Assembly: GCA_021802985.1 (NCBI GenBank)
Contig: JAJZQW010000006.1
Coordinates: 1 to 55,659 of the forward strand
Direction: 5' to 3'
Origin: Acidobacteriota bacterium
Lineage (GTDB): Bacteria > Acidobacteriota > Holophagae > Holophagales > Holophagaceae
Length of the DNA stretch: 55,659 nucleotides
The stretch's first letter is position 1, and every line of letters starts with the position of its first letter. The notes under the pieces are model-generated. The model saw only the letters and a program-made list of their open reading frames with translations, did not search any database and had not been told where the DNA came from. Of the stretch, positions 19,789 through 29,057 are shown in pieces. The position numbers and the translations under genes are program-made.

Positions 19789-21393
19789 ATGACCTGGCTG
19801 AACTCCCATCCCCTCACCTTCCTGGTCTTCGCGCCGGCCCTGCTGGGCCTGCTGTTGATGGCCCTGCCGCAGTCGGTGGCCAAGCTCACGCGGCTGCTGG
19901 GCCTGCTGGCCGCCCTCGCCGTTTTCGTGCTCAGCCTCGCCTGGTTGCTGGGCCGCCCCCCCGAGGCGGGCACCTTCCTCACCGAGCACGCCCCCTGGTT
20001 CACCCTGGTGGGCCTGCCCGTGGATTATGCCCTCGCCGTGGATGGCCTGAATCTCTGGCTGGTCATCCTCACGACCTTCCTCGTGCCCCTCACCATGCTG
20101 GGGACCTGGAACAGCCTGAAGGACCGCATGGGCACCTTCGCGGCCCTGTTCCTCCTGCTGGAGACCGGCATGCTGGGCGCCCTGGTGGCCCAGGACCTGT
20201 TCCTCTTCTACCTGTTCTGGGAGGCCATGCTCATCCCGATGTACTTCATGATCGGGGTCTGGGGCGGGGACGAGCGTCGCTACGCCGCCAACAAGTTCTT
20301 CCTGTACACCCTGAGCGGCTCTCTGCTCTGGCTGGTGGCCCTGCTCTACCTGGCGGGCAAGGCCGGCAGCTTTGCGCCGGCGGTGATGGCCCAGGCTGCC
20401 ACGGCGCTGCCTTTCGCCGTCCAGTGCTGGCTGTTCATCGCCTTCGCCGTGGCCTTCGCCATCAAGGTGCCTCTCTTTCCGCTCCACACCTGGCTGCCGG
20501 ATGCCCATGTGCAGGCGCCCACGGCCGGTTCCGTCATTCTGGCGGGCGTGCTGCTGAAGCTGGGTGGGTACGGGTTCATCCGGTTCGCCATCCCGATGTT
20601 CCCCCAGGCGGCCATGCACTATGCCAAACCCCTCGCGCTGCTGAGCGTGATCGCCATCATCTACGGGGCCCTGGTGGCCATGGTCCAGCGGGACATCAAG
20701 AAGCTGGTGGCCTACTCCTCGGTGAGCCACATGGGCTTCGTGATGCTGGGGCTGGCCTCCATGACCGTCATCGGCACCCAGGGCGCCATCCTGCAGATGC
20801 TCAACCACGGCATCAGCACCGGCGCGCTCTTCCTCCTGGTGGGCATGCTCTACGACCGGGCCCACACCCGCATGATTGCGGACTTCGGCGGGGTGGCGGT
20901 GAAGATGCCCATCTTCACGACCTTCTTCCTGATCGTGACCCTCAGTTCCATCGGCCTGCCCCTCACCAACGGGTTCGTGGGCGAGTTCTGGATCCTGAAT
21001 GGGACCTTCCTCTCCGGCTTCGGCTGGGGCCGGGCCTACGCCATCATCGCCACCCTCGGCGTGGTGCTGGGCGCCGTCTACATGCTGTGGATGGTCAAGC
21101 GGGTCTTCTGGGGCCCCGAGAACAAGGATGAGGACAGCGGCACCCAGCATCTGCACACCGACCTGAACGCCCGCGAGATCGCCGTCATGCTGCCCATCGT
21201 GGTGCTCATCCTCTGGATGGGCATCCATCCGAAGACCTTCGTGGCCGCCAGTGAGGCGCCCGTGACTGCGCTCCTGAAGGATGTCGGGGCGCCGGCCATC
21301 CGGCCCCTGACCCTGCCGGATGCACCAGCGGGACCCGCCGCCGAAGCCACCCCCGAGGGGCCCGCCCCCGCCTCCCACGAGGTGCATCCATGA
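19789..21393 (+). CDS. nuoM: NADH-quinone oxidoreductase subunit M
   Basis: Second antiporter-like proton-pumping subunit. 534 residues, about 14 hydrophobic helices; key segments are FYLFWEAMLIPMYFMIGVWG and PLHTWLPDAHVQAPTAGSVI, carrying the helix-5 glutamate and helix-7 region lysines typical of NuoM. The ATG at 19789 follows GTGGGG. The C-terminus has an Ala/Pro-rich extension of about 30 residues (PDAPAGPAAEATPEGPA) not needed for the fold. It overlaps nuoN by ATGA. Confidence 0.95.
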   Translation: MTWLNSHPLTFLVFAPALLGLLLMALPQSVAKLTRLLGLLAALAVFVLSLAWLLGRPPEAGTFLTEHAPWFTLVGLPVDYALAVDGLNLWLVILTTFLVPLTMLGTWNSLKDRMGTFAALFLLLETGMLGALVAQDLFLFYLFWEAMLIPMYFMIGVWGGDERRYAANKFFLYTLSGSLLWLVALLYLAGKAGSFAPAVMAQAATALPFAVQCWLFIAFAVAFAIKVPLFPLHTWLPDAHVQAPTAGSVILAGVLLKLGGYGFIRFAIPMFPQAAMHYAKPLALLSVIAIIYGALVAMVQRDIKKLVAYSSVSHMGFVMLGLASMTVIGTQGAILQMLNHGISTGALFLLVGMLYDRAHTRMIADFGGVAVKMPIFTTFFLIVTLSSIGLPLTNGFVGEFWILNGTFLSGFGWGRAYAIIATLGVVLGAVYMLWMVKRVFWGPENKDEDSGTQHLHTDLNAREIAVMLPIVVLILWMGIHPKTFVAASEAPVTALLKDVGAPAIRPLTLPDAPAGPAAEATPEGPAPASHEVHP

Positions 21394-22889
21394 GCATCAC
21401 CCCCAGCCAGTGGGCGGCCCTCCTGCCGCTGCTCCTCCCGGCCCTGGGCGCCTGTCTGATCCCCCTGATGGCGCTCGACCGGGACCAGGCCGGCGCCAAG
21501 TGGATCCGGGGCGCCATGTACCTGACGGCGTTGCTGGCCGTGGCCGCAGGCTTCTGGTACCTCACGGATCTCTGGATGACGGGCGCCCAGCCCAGCTTCG
21601 AGCAGCTCCACATGGACCGCCTGGCCCAGTTCGCCGGCATCTTCGTGCTGGTGGCCGCGGCCATGACCATCCTCCAGTCCTGGGACCACTTCCACCAGGA
21701 GGGCTGGGTGAAGGGGGAGACCCTGTCCCTGCTGCTCTTCTCCGTGACGGGCATGATGCTCTTCACGGCCACCTCCAACTTCCTGGTCCTGTTCCTCGGG
21801 CTGGAACTGTTCAGCCTGCCCCTCTACGCCCTGGTGGCCACGGTGCGGAATCGGGCCGAGGGTTCCGAGGGCGGCATGAAGTACTTCCTCACAGGGGCGG
21901 TGGCGTCGAGCTGCTTCCTCATGGGGGGCGTGCTGCTCTACGGCATGGGCGGGAGCCTGGATCTGACCGTGGCCGCCAGCGCCATCCGGGCCCAGGGTCT
22001 CGGTTCCGACCCCATGGTGCTCGCGGGGGCGGCCCTGCTGCTGCTGGGCTTCCTCTTCAAGGTGTCGGCCGTCCCCTTCCACCAGTGGACGCCGGACGCC
22101 TATGAGTCCTCGCCTCACCCCATCGCCGGCTTCATGTCCGTGGCGACCAAGGGCGTGGCCTTCATCGCCCTGCTCCGCATCTTCCCCGTCAGCCTCGCGG
22201 CGATGGGCGCCGCCGGAATTCGCATGCAGGCCGCCCTGGCCTTCCTGGCGGTGCTCACCCTGGTGGTCGGCAACCTCTCGGCCCTGGTGCAGACCAACGT
22301 GAAGCGCATGCTGGCCTACTCCAGCATCAGCCACGCGGGCTACCTCATGCTGGGCTTCGTGGCCGGCACGCCCGCCGCCTACACCGGCGTGCTGTTCTAT
22401 CTGGTCATCTACCTGGCCATGAACATGGGCGCCTTCGGCCTCCTGACGGCCTTCGGCCTGGTCGGCGACCGGACCACCTTCGAGGATCTGCGGGGCCTGG
22501 GCTGGAAGCGCCCCGCCATGGGCTTCTGTGCCGCGGTGTTCATGCTGAGCCTGGCGGGCATTCCCCCCATGGGCGGGTTCTACGGCAAGTACATGATCTT
22601 CAAGGAACTGGTTGGGACCGGCCATGTGGGTCTGGCCATCCTCGGCGTCCTGGCGAGCCTGGTGAGCGTCTACTACTACCTGCACGTCCTGGTGGCCCTC
22701 TTCCTCCAGGCCCCCAGCGCCGAGGCCGAGCGCCTGGCTTCGGATCGGCCTGCGGTGCATGCCCCCCTGGCCGGCGCCACGGTGCTGGTCGCCGCCGTCA
22801 TCGTGCTGGCGGGCGGTTTCGTGCAGGCCTTCCTGGTGGACGGGTTCGCCCACCGGGCCATCGTGGAGGGGCTGGGGCTGCTCCGGTAA
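21390..22889 (+). CDS. nuoN: NADH-quinone oxidoreductase subunit N
   Basis: Third antiporter-like proton-pumping subunit, last gene of the run. 499 residues with about 14 hydrophobic helices; the family glutamate is in LGLELFSLPLYALVA and the lysine helix in FLFKVSAVPFHQWTPDAYE. Starts inside the nuoM stop (ATGA). After its stop there are 111 bp before the next gene, with no strong terminator visible. Confidence 0.95.
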   Translation: MSITPSQWAALLPLLLPALGACLIPLMALDRDQAGAKWIRGAMYLTALLAVAAGFWYLTDLWMTGAQPSFEQLHMDRLAQFAGIFVLVAAAMTILQSWDHFHQEGWVKGETLSLLLFSVTGMMLFTATSNFLVLFLGLELFSLPLYALVATVRNRAEGSEGGMKYFLTGAVASSCFLMGGVLLYGMGGSLDLTVAASAIRAQGLGSDPMVLAGAALLLLGFLFKVSAVPFHQWTPDAYESSPHPIAGFMSVATKGVAFIALLRIFPVSLAAMGAAGIRMQAALAFLAVLTLVVGNLSALVQTNVKRMLAYSSISHAGYLMLGFVAGTPAAYTGVLFYLVIYLAMNMGAFGLLTAFGLVGDRTTFEDLRGLGWKRPAMGFCAAVFMLSLAGIPPMGGFYGKYMIFKELVGTGHVGLAILGVLASLVSVYYYLHVLVALFLQAPSAEAERLASDRPAVHAPLAGATVLVAAVIVLAGGFVQAFLVDGFAHRAIVEGLGLLR

Positions 22890-23000
22890 TTTTCTTCACG
22901 CCCGCCTCAACCGGAACCAGCCTCTGGTGATCTATACATCGTTATGCAATGGTGGGAGGCCGGGCCATGTCCGGCCCTTGAGATTCCGGAGAGCGACGTC

Positions 23001-24485
23001 ATGAAGCGGAATGCGTGGATCGGACTCGGCGGCGGGGTCCTGGCGGTGGCCGGGGTGATCACCTACTTCGCGGCGAAGCCGAAGGACGAAGTGAAGTGGC
23101 GCAGCATCAAGCTTGAGCGGGGCAACGTCACCCAGCGCATCAGCGCCACGGGCACCGTGAATGCCATGGTCCAGGTGGCGGTGGGCACCCAGGTCTCCGG
23201 CGTCATCTCGGCCCTCTATGTGGACTACAACAGCCTGGTCAAGAAGGGGCAGCTCATCGCCCAGATCGATCCCACGGTCATGCAGACCCAGCTCGATGAT
23301 GCGAAGGCCAGCCTGCTCCGGGCCCAGGCCGCCTACGATTTCGCCAAGGCCGACTATGAGCGCAGCAAGCGCCTGGCCGAAGCGAAGCTGCTGGCGGACC
23401 AGGACCTGGACACCAAGGTCACCGCCTTGAAAACGGCCAAGGGGAACCTCGGTTCCGCCCAGGCCACCCTGAATCGGGCCAAGGCCAACCTGGGGTACTG
23501 CAACATCACGGCTCCGGTGGATGGGGTGGTCATCTCCCGCCTGGCGGATGTGGGCCAGACCGTGGCGGCCAGTTTCAGCACGCCCAACCTGTTCCAGATC
23601 GCCCAGGATCTCTCGAAGATGAAGGTGCAGATCTCCATCGACGAGTCGGACATTGACCAGGTGAAGGTGGGGCAGCGGGGTTACTTCACGGTGGACAGCC
23701 TGCCCGAGAAGCAGTTCATGGCCACCGTGAGTCAGGTCCGTCTGGAGCCCATCACCAATTCCAACGTGGTGACCTACAACGTGGTCATGGAAGTCCCCAA
23801 CGAGCCGCTGCCGGGCACCGATGCGGCGTCCGGCCCTGCGGCCGGCCGGCCCATCGACACGGATCCCGAGAAGGCCTGGGAGCGGGCGAAAGGCCGCCTG
23901 CCGGAGGGGACCACGAAGGAGGCGTTTCTCCAGCGGTTCAAGGCGCGCATGGCGGAGCGGGCCCAGGCCGGTTCCGCTCCCAAGCCTGTGCCGCTCTCCG
24001 CCGCGGGTCGGCTGGCCGCCGCCCGTACCCCCGGCGGGGCCAGCCTGGTGGGGGGGCCCGTCTTCAGTGGGAACCTGGCCCTTCGGCCGGGCATGACCGC
24101 CAATGTGACGATCATGACGAACCAGCGCCGGGACGTCCTTCGCGTGCCGAATGCGGCGCTCCGGTTCAACCCCGCCGCCTTCATCAAGGAGGACAAGAAA
24201 CCCGCGACCGGTGCCGCGCGTCCCGGCGGCCCGGGGCAGGGCCAGCAGCATCCCAGTGGGCCCGTCAACAGCGGGATGGTGGCCAAGCGGGAGGACCGCA
24301 TCTGGACGCTGGCGAACGGGCAGCCGAAGGTCATCTCGGTAAAGGCGGGCATCTCGGATGGCCAGTTCACGGAGATTTCGGGCGAAGGCCTGACGGCCGG
24401 AATGCCCATCCTGATCGGCGTTGAGGAGGCCAAGAAGAATGGCTCCGGGCCCATGCCGCTGGGCGGCCCCCGTGGCATGCACTAG
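23001..24485 (+). CDS. MacA-like periplasmic adaptor (membrane fusion protein)
   Basis: Periplasmic adaptor of a tripartite efflux or secretion system, anchored by an N-terminal helix (about residues 5-25). The biotinyl-lipoyl half-motifs flank a coiled-coil hairpin (about 85-160; KANLGYCNITAPVDGVVIS marks the return strand). A beta-barrel domain follows. An unusual Pro/Ala-rich insertion of roughly 80 residues (about 270-350) interrupts the barrel before NLALRPGMTANVTIMT. ATG at 23001 chosen for the membrane anchor. Sixteen bases downstream begins a MacB-type permease, but no ATPase gene lies between or next to them. Confidence 0.87.
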   Translation: MKRNAWIGLGGGVLAVAGVITYFAAKPKDEVKWRSIKLERGNVTQRISATGTVNAMVQVAVGTQVSGVISALYVDYNSLVKKGQLIAQIDPTVMQTQLDDAKASLLRAQAAYDFAKADYERSKRLAEAKLLADQDLDTKVTALKTAKGNLGSAQATLNRAKANLGYCNITAPVDGVVISRLADVGQTVAASFSTPNLFQIAQDLSKMKVQISIDESDIDQVKVGQRGYFTVDSLPEKQFMATVSQVRLEPITNSNVVTYNVVMEVPNEPLPGTDAASGPAAGRPIDTDPEKAWERAKGRLPEGTTKEAFLQRFKARMAERAQAGSAPKPVPLSAAGRLAAARTPGGASLVGGPVFSGNLALRPGMTANVTIMTNQRRDVLRVPNAALRFNPAAFIKEDKKPATGAARPGGPGQGQQHPSGPVNSGMVAKREDRIWTLANGQPKVISVKAGISDGQFTEISGEGLTAGMPILIGVEEAKKNGSGPMPLGGPRGMH

Positions 24486-24500
24486 GCCGGGGGAGGCGCC

Positions 24501-25718
24501 ATGGCTCTGCTGGAATTCCTGAAACTGGCCCTTTTCGCCATCACCCGGAACAAGACGCGGGCCTTCCTGACCATGCTCGGCATCATCGTGGGCGTGGGGG
24601 CCGTGATCGCCATGATCGGCATCGGAGAGGGCTCGAAGCAGGCCTCCATCGCCCTCATCCAGAACATGGGCTCCAACATGCTGATGATCTTCCCCGGTCA
24701 GGGAACGAGCCGCTTCGGGCCCCAGGCCATGGGCAGCGCCGACATCCTCCTGGAAACGGACGCCCCCCTCATCGAGCAGGAACTGTCCGATTCAAGCGTC
24801 GTGGCGGCCACGCCCCAGGTTTCCACCACCCGTCCGGTCATCTTCCAGAACAACAATTACGTCACGCAGATCCAGGGCACCAACACGGAGTTCCCGGAGA
24901 TCCGGGGCTGGGAGTTGGAGGAAGGCCGCTTCTTCACGGACAGTGAGGTGCGGGGCCAGGCCAAGATCTGTGTCATCGGCAAGACCGTCCAGACCAACCT
25001 CTTCCCCAATGGGGAGGACCCCGTGGGCCAGACCATCCGGATCGGCAACCTGCCCTTCCAGATCGTGGGCGTGCTGGAGAAGAAGGGGGCCGGCATGTTC
25101 GGCGACCAGGACGATCTCATCGTGGGGCCCTACACCACGGTCATGCACAAGATCATGGGCCGGGACAAGATCCAACGCCTCATCGTAAGCGCCCAGGAAG
25201 GCAAGGCGGAACTGGCCCAGGCCGAGATCACGGACCTCCTCCGCCAGCGCATGAAACTCACGCCGAAGGACGACACCCCCTTCCGGATCCGGAAGCAGGA
25301 CGACATCGTGCAGATGCAGACGCAGCAGGCGGGCATCCTCACGGCGCTGCTGGCGGTGGCGGCCAGCATCTCGCTGGTGGTGGGCGGCATCGGGATCTCG
25401 AACATCATGCTGGTGAGCGTCACGGAACGCACGCGGGAGATCGGCATCCGGCGCGCCCTGGGTGCCACGCAGCGGAGCATCCTCTGGCAGTTCCTCACCG
25501 AGGCCGTCGTCCTCGCCTTCTTCGGAGGGCTCATCGGCGTCGGGTTCGCCTTCACCACCATCGCCATCCTGCAGAAATTCCAGATCCCCGCCGTCATCCA
25601 GAACTGGGCGGTGATCCTCGGCCTGGGCTTCAGCGGCATCGTGGGCGTGGTGGCGGGGTTCCTCCCGGCCCTCAAGGCCGCGCGGCTGGATGTCATCGAT
25701 GCCTTGAGGTACGAGTGA
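24501..25718 (+). CDS. MacB/FtsX-family ABC permease
   Basis: Permease subunit of a MacB-type mechanotransmission ABC system. 405 residues: N-terminal helix within NKTRAFLTMLGIIVGVGAVI, a periplasmic MacB core domain (about 45-275) and three C-terminal helices with the signature SVTERTREIGIRRALGA. It lacks the ATPase domain that is fused in E. coli MacB, and no ATPase gene neighbours it. RBS GGAGG at good spacing before the ATG. Works with the adaptor encoded just upstream; the ATPase must come from elsewhere. Confidence 0.9.
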   Translation: MALLEFLKLALFAITRNKTRAFLTMLGIIVGVGAVIAMIGIGEGSKQASIALIQNMGSNMLMIFPGQGTSRFGPQAMGSADILLETDAPLIEQELSDSSVVAATPQVSTTRPVIFQNNNYVTQIQGTNTEFPEIRGWELEEGRFFTDSEVRGQAKICVIGKTVQTNLFPNGEDPVGQTIRIGNLPFQIVGVLEKKGAGMFGDQDDLIVGPYTTVMHKIMGRDKIQRLIVSAQEGKAELAQAEITDLLRQRMKLTPKDDTPFRIRKQDDIVQMQTQQAGILTALLAVAASISLVVGGIGISNIMLVSVTERTREIGIRRALGATQRSILWQFLTEAVVLAFFGGLIGVGFAFTTIAILQKFQIPAVIQNWAVILGLGFSGIVGVVAGFLPALKAARLDVIDALRYE

Positions 25719-25841
25719 CGGTCCCGGGATCGTAAAAAAGAGGTCCGGGTGATTTGTGTCAACTCTGTCCCGACAGGGGTTCGGGGGGCGCCCCCATCCT
25801 TGCACACTTGATGCTGGGTTTCCCCCTTACTCAGGTGTCGC

Positions 25842-27731
25842 ATGATCTTCGACCTCATCCATGTGCGGATCCGCATCAAGCTCCTCGGCCTGGTCCTCCT
25901 CCCGGTCGTCGGCGGCGGGCTGCTCTCGGGCCTCCAGGTGGCCCAGCAGACGCGGCTGGTGGCGCGCATGCAGCGGCTGCGCTCGGCCTCGAGCGCCTCG
26001 GGGGCGGTGGTGGGCCTGGTCCATGCCCTCCAGGCGGAATCGGGCAATACGGCCCTGTACCTGGGCCTGAAGGGCGCCTCCCAGCAGGGGGCGATGCTGG
26101 CCTCGCGCCAGGAGACCGACCGGCAGCGGGCGGCCCTGGAGGCCGCGGTTGCGGACCCGGACGCGGGCTTGAGAAACCTGCTCCCCCACCCGGTCCTCGA
26201 TGAGGCGCAACTGGCCCAGCTCCGGCAGCGGGCCGACCGGCAGGGCGGCACCCAGGCCTTGATCGAGGGCTACAACCGCGAAGTGGAGGCCCTCGTGCAG
26301 CTGGAGGGACGGCTGCTGCTTCCGGCGGCGGGGACACCGCTGGAGGGCCGCTTCCATGCTTTCCTGAGCCTGCTGCAGGCCCAGGAGGCCGCGGGGCTGG
26401 CGCAGGCCATCCTGGCCAACGCGTTCTCCCAGGGGGCCTTCGGACCGGGCCTGCAGGACCGGCTGGTGGCGGCTGTTGAGGCCCAGAAAGCCCAGGGAGA
26501 GGCCTTCCTGGCCGCTGCGCCGGAGCCGTTGCGTGCCGCCTACCGGACGGCGCTGGCCGGTCCCTTCGCGCCGGAATTCGAGCGCCTGCTGGCTCTGGGT
26601 GAGGCGGGCCGGCTGGACCAGGATCCCGCGGCCTGGGCCCGTGCGGCCGGTGGCCACCTGGATGCCATCAAGGCGGTCCAGGACCGCCTGGACCAGGACA
26701 TGCTCGTGGACGCCCAGGGGCTGGAGGGGGCGGCCCGCACCCAGCGGTGGCTGCTGGTGGGCGGTTTCGGCGTCTTCGGCCTGCTGGTGCTGCTCTGGAC
26801 CTGGCGGGCGACGGTGCTCATCACCGAGCCCATCCACGATCTGGCCGAGGGCATGGCCCGCATGGAACGGGGCGATCTGCGCATCCAGCTGCCCGTCCAG
26901 AGCTTCGATGAGACCGGGCGCATGACGGGCGCCTTCAACGCCATGAGCGCCCGCCTGCGGGAGCTGGTCCGGGGCCTGCAGGGTCATGCGGGCCGGGTGA
27001 CCGGGGGCGCAGCCGCCCTCTCCGCCAGTGCCGGCCAGGTGTCCACCGCGACCCAGCAGCTGGCCCGGAGCAGCCGGGTGCAGCGGGAGGCGTCGGAGGA
27101 AGTCGCCGCGGCGGTGATCCAGCTCCAGGCCTCCGTGTTGCAGGTACAGGCCAGCCTCGACAGCATGCTGGATGGGGGCCGCACCGCAGGGAACCAGGTG
27201 CGGGAAACGGCCCGCCAGGCCCAGGCCGTCGTGGCGGCGCTGGAGGCGGTGGTCCAGCGCACGGAGCAGGCCGTGGAGTCGGCCCAGGCCATCCAGGCCC
27301 TGGCGCAGTCCGGAAGGCAGATCCTGGAGGGGCCGCGCGCGCCCGACACCGCGCTCCGTCTCCACCAGATCAGCGTGCAGAGCGAGAAGGCCGCGGTCCA
27401 GGTGTCCAGCCTGGTCGAGGCCAGCCGGGCTGCCCTGAGGACGGGCGCGGCCCAGGTGGAGACGATGGCGAGGACCATGGCCTCGGTGGACGCGGCCCTG
27501 GGGAACATCGAGACCGTGGCCGGCGAGATCCATCAGGCCGCCGAGAACCAGTCCACGGTGAGCATGGAAGTGAGCCGACGGATGGAGGCCAGCCTCGCCG
27601 CCACGGGCGCCGTTCAGCTGGCCGCGGCCCAGCTCGCCAACACCGCGCCGGAGGTGGTGCTGACGGCCCGCGACCTGACCAGCGTGGCCGAGGCCCTCAA
27701 GACCGCCGCGACGGCCTTCCAGGCGGAGTGA
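25842..27731 (+). CDS. Chemoreceptor-like protein with NIT-type sensor and degenerate signalling domain
   Basis: Inner-membrane sensor-like protein of 629 residues. Helix 1 is at about 12-32 and helix 2 at about 302-322 (WLLVGGFGVFGLLVLL); between them is an all-helical periplasmic domain resembling the NIT (nitrate/nitrite sensing) domain. A HAMP domain follows (about 323-375; GDLRIQLPVQSFDETGRM). The remaining 250 residues are Ala/Gln-rich coiled coil like a chemoreceptor cytoplasmic domain, but the highly conserved hairpin tip (E-x-x-NLLALNAAIEAARAGE type) is not there. It may therefore not bind CheA/CheW normally. No che genes are adjacent. Confidence 0.75.
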   Translation: MIFDLIHVRIRIKLLGLVLLPVVGGGLLSGLQVAQQTRLVARMQRLRSASSASGAVVGLVHALQAESGNTALYLGLKGASQQGAMLASRQETDRQRAALEAAVADPDAGLRNLLPHPVLDEAQLAQLRQRADRQGGTQALIEGYNREVEALVQLEGRLLLPAAGTPLEGRFHAFLSLLQAQEAAGLAQAILANAFSQGAFGPGLQDRLVAAVEAQKAQGEAFLAAAPEPLRAAYRTALAGPFAPEFERLLALGEAGRLDQDPAAWARAAGGHLDAIKAVQDRLDQDMLVDAQGLEGAARTQRWLLVGGFGVFGLLVLLWTWRATVLITEPIHDLAEGMARMERGDLRIQLPVQSFDETGRMTGAFNAMSARLRELVRGLQGHAGRVTGGAAALSASAGQVSTATQQLARSSRVQREASEEVAAAVIQLQASVLQVQASLDSMLDGGRTAGNQVRETARQAQAVVAALEAVVQRTEQAVESAQAIQALAQSGRQILEGPRAPDTALRLHQISVQSEKAAVQVSSLVEASRAALRTGAAQVETMARTMASVDAALGNIETVAGEIHQAAENQSTVSMEVSRRMEASLAATGAVQLAAAQLANTAPEVVLTARDLTSVAEALKTAATAFQAE

Positions 27732-27742
27732 GGCCTGGACAA

Positions 27743-27772
27743 ACGCGCGGCCTCCGGGGGGAGGCCGCGCGT
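27743..27772. terminator. Bidirectional 13-bp hairpin between convergent genes
   Basis: ACGCGCGGCCTCC and GGAGGCCGCGCGT form a perfect 13-bp stem with a GGGG loop, between the stop codons of the receptor-like gene and tpx, which converge here. No T-tract on either side; the position strongly suggests a two-way terminator. Confidence 0.7.
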
Positions 27773-27789
27773 CGAAGGAACGAAGGGAG

Positions 27790-28287
27790 CTACAGGACGG
27801 CCAGGGCCGCGCTGTAGTCGGGCTCCTGGCCGATCTCGGGGACCAGCTGGGTGTGGATGACCTTGCCCTTTTCGTCCAACACCACGACCGCCCGGGCGTG
27901 CAGGCCCTTCAGGGGACCGTCCACCAGGGTGGTGCCGTAGGCGGTGCCGAAATCGGGACTGCGGAAGGTGGAGGCGGGCACGACCTTGTCCAGCCCCTCG
28001 GCTGCGCAGAAACGCTTCTGCGCGAAAGGCAGGTCGGCGCTGATGCACAGGATGGTCGTATTGGGCTTCTCGTTGGCCCGGACGTTGAAGGTGCGCACGC
28101 TGGCGGCGCAGGTGGGGGTGTCCAGGCTGGGAAAGATGTTCAGCACCACCCGCTGACCCGCCAGATCCTTGGCGGACACCTCGGACAGATCCGTCTTGAC
28201 GAGGGAGAACGCCGGGGCGACGACGCCAGTCTTCGGCAGTTCGCCGGAGGTGTGGAGGGGATTGCCTTTGAGGGTGACCTGGGCCAT
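27790..28287 (-). CDS. tpx: Thiol peroxidase
   Basis: Thioredoxin-dependent peroxidase (atypical 2-Cys peroxiredoxin, Tpx group) that reduces hydrogen peroxide and organic peroxides. 165 residues; the peroxidatic cysteine is in [12 protein letters not shown] (about residue 60) and the resolving cysteine in KRFCAAEGL (about residue 94), the Tpx spacing. N-terminal [15 protein letters not shown] is typical. ATG at 28287 has AGGAG upstream. Monocistronic between two oppositely placed units. Confidence 0.95.
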   Translation of the reverse strand: MAQVTLKGNPLHTSGELPKTGVVAPAFSLVKTDLSEVSAKDLAGQRVVLNIFPSLDTPTCAASVRTFNVRANEKPNTTILCISADLPFAQKRFCAAEGLDKVVPASTFRSPDFGTAYGTTLVDGPLKGLHARAVVVLDEKGKVIHTQLVPEIGQEPDYSAALAVL

Positions 28288-28328
28288 GGCGTGCTCCTGT
28301 GGAGAACTCCCAGGTTACCGCCAGGACC

Positions 28329-28874
28329 TCACTTGGGCGGGAACTTGGCGAGGATGTCGTGGACGGCCCGGTTCACCACCTCATTGGCATCGTCGGGGTT
28401 ATCGAGGCCGGTCAGGGCCCCCTCGGCGGCGCCCTGCCAGATCAGCTTGTTGCTCTTGAAGTCCACGATCTCGATGACGATGGTGCCTTCCTTGTAGGTG
28501 TGGACCTGGCTCATGGAGGTGCCCATGCCCCCATAGAAGGGCCGGAAGCCCCAACCCCAGCCCCAGCCCACATGGGTGGTGGTGCGGTAGCGCCGCTCGC
28601 GCACGATGGGGTAGTAGGTCACCAGGAAGTCGGGATCCGTCTTGGTGTCCATCACGTAGCCCTTGGCCTGGAGTTCCCGCTCCAGGGCGGCCCGCACCCG
28701 CGTATCCATGAGGCTGGTGGTGCCGCCGGTGCCCTTCTTGGAGGTGTAGTAGTCGAAGGTCTTGTAGCGGCCGTAGGTGGCGGTCACGTCGTAGTCGTAG
28801 CGCACCTGGTAGCCCGCGCAGCCCGTGAGAAGGGCCAGGACCAGCAGGGCAGGGGAGAGGCGGAACGCGGTCAT
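28329..28874 (-). CDS. DUF4136 lipoprotein
   Basis: Predicted outer- or inner-membrane lipoprotein of the DUF4136 family, function unknown. Signal peptide with lipobox LLTGC (Cys about residue 19), then the family pattern: YDYDVTATYGRYKTFDYY, an RVRAALERELQAKGY segment and a C-terminal VNRAVHDILAKFPPK. A Gly/Trp-rich stretch (GWGWGWGFRPFYGG) precedes an EIVDFKSNKLIWQG strand, both common in the family. It ends 41 bases before the tpx start on the same strand and is divergent from the MocR-type gene. Confidence 0.85.
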   Translation of the reverse strand: MTAFRLSPALLVLALLTGCAGYQVRYDYDVTATYGRYKTFDYYTSKKGTGGTTSLMDTRVRAALERELQAKGYVMDTKTDPDFLVTYYPIVRERRYRTTTHVGWGWGWGFRPFYGGMGTSMSQVHTYKEGTIVIEIVDFKSNKLIWQGAAEGALTGLDNPDDANEVVNRAVHDILAKFPPK

Positions 28875-29057
28875 GGGACCTCCGAGGCACCCATTATGGA
28901 CGCCGAAACCGGGCCATGGTTGAAGCGGGGCTTTGGTCTATGGCGGTCTGGGAAAGAACCCCGGGGTGACCCCCGAGGATCGGTGGTCTGTCCAGGGCTG
29001 TGTTCCGGTATCAAAAACCATGGATATGGGGCGAAATCAGCCGATGCTGATGGGGTC

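Noticed and set aside
25719..25841. Sigma-54 promoter (GGGCGCC and TTGCA) before the receptor-like gene
   Set aside because: The distance between the GG and GC elements is 13 bases, not the required 10.
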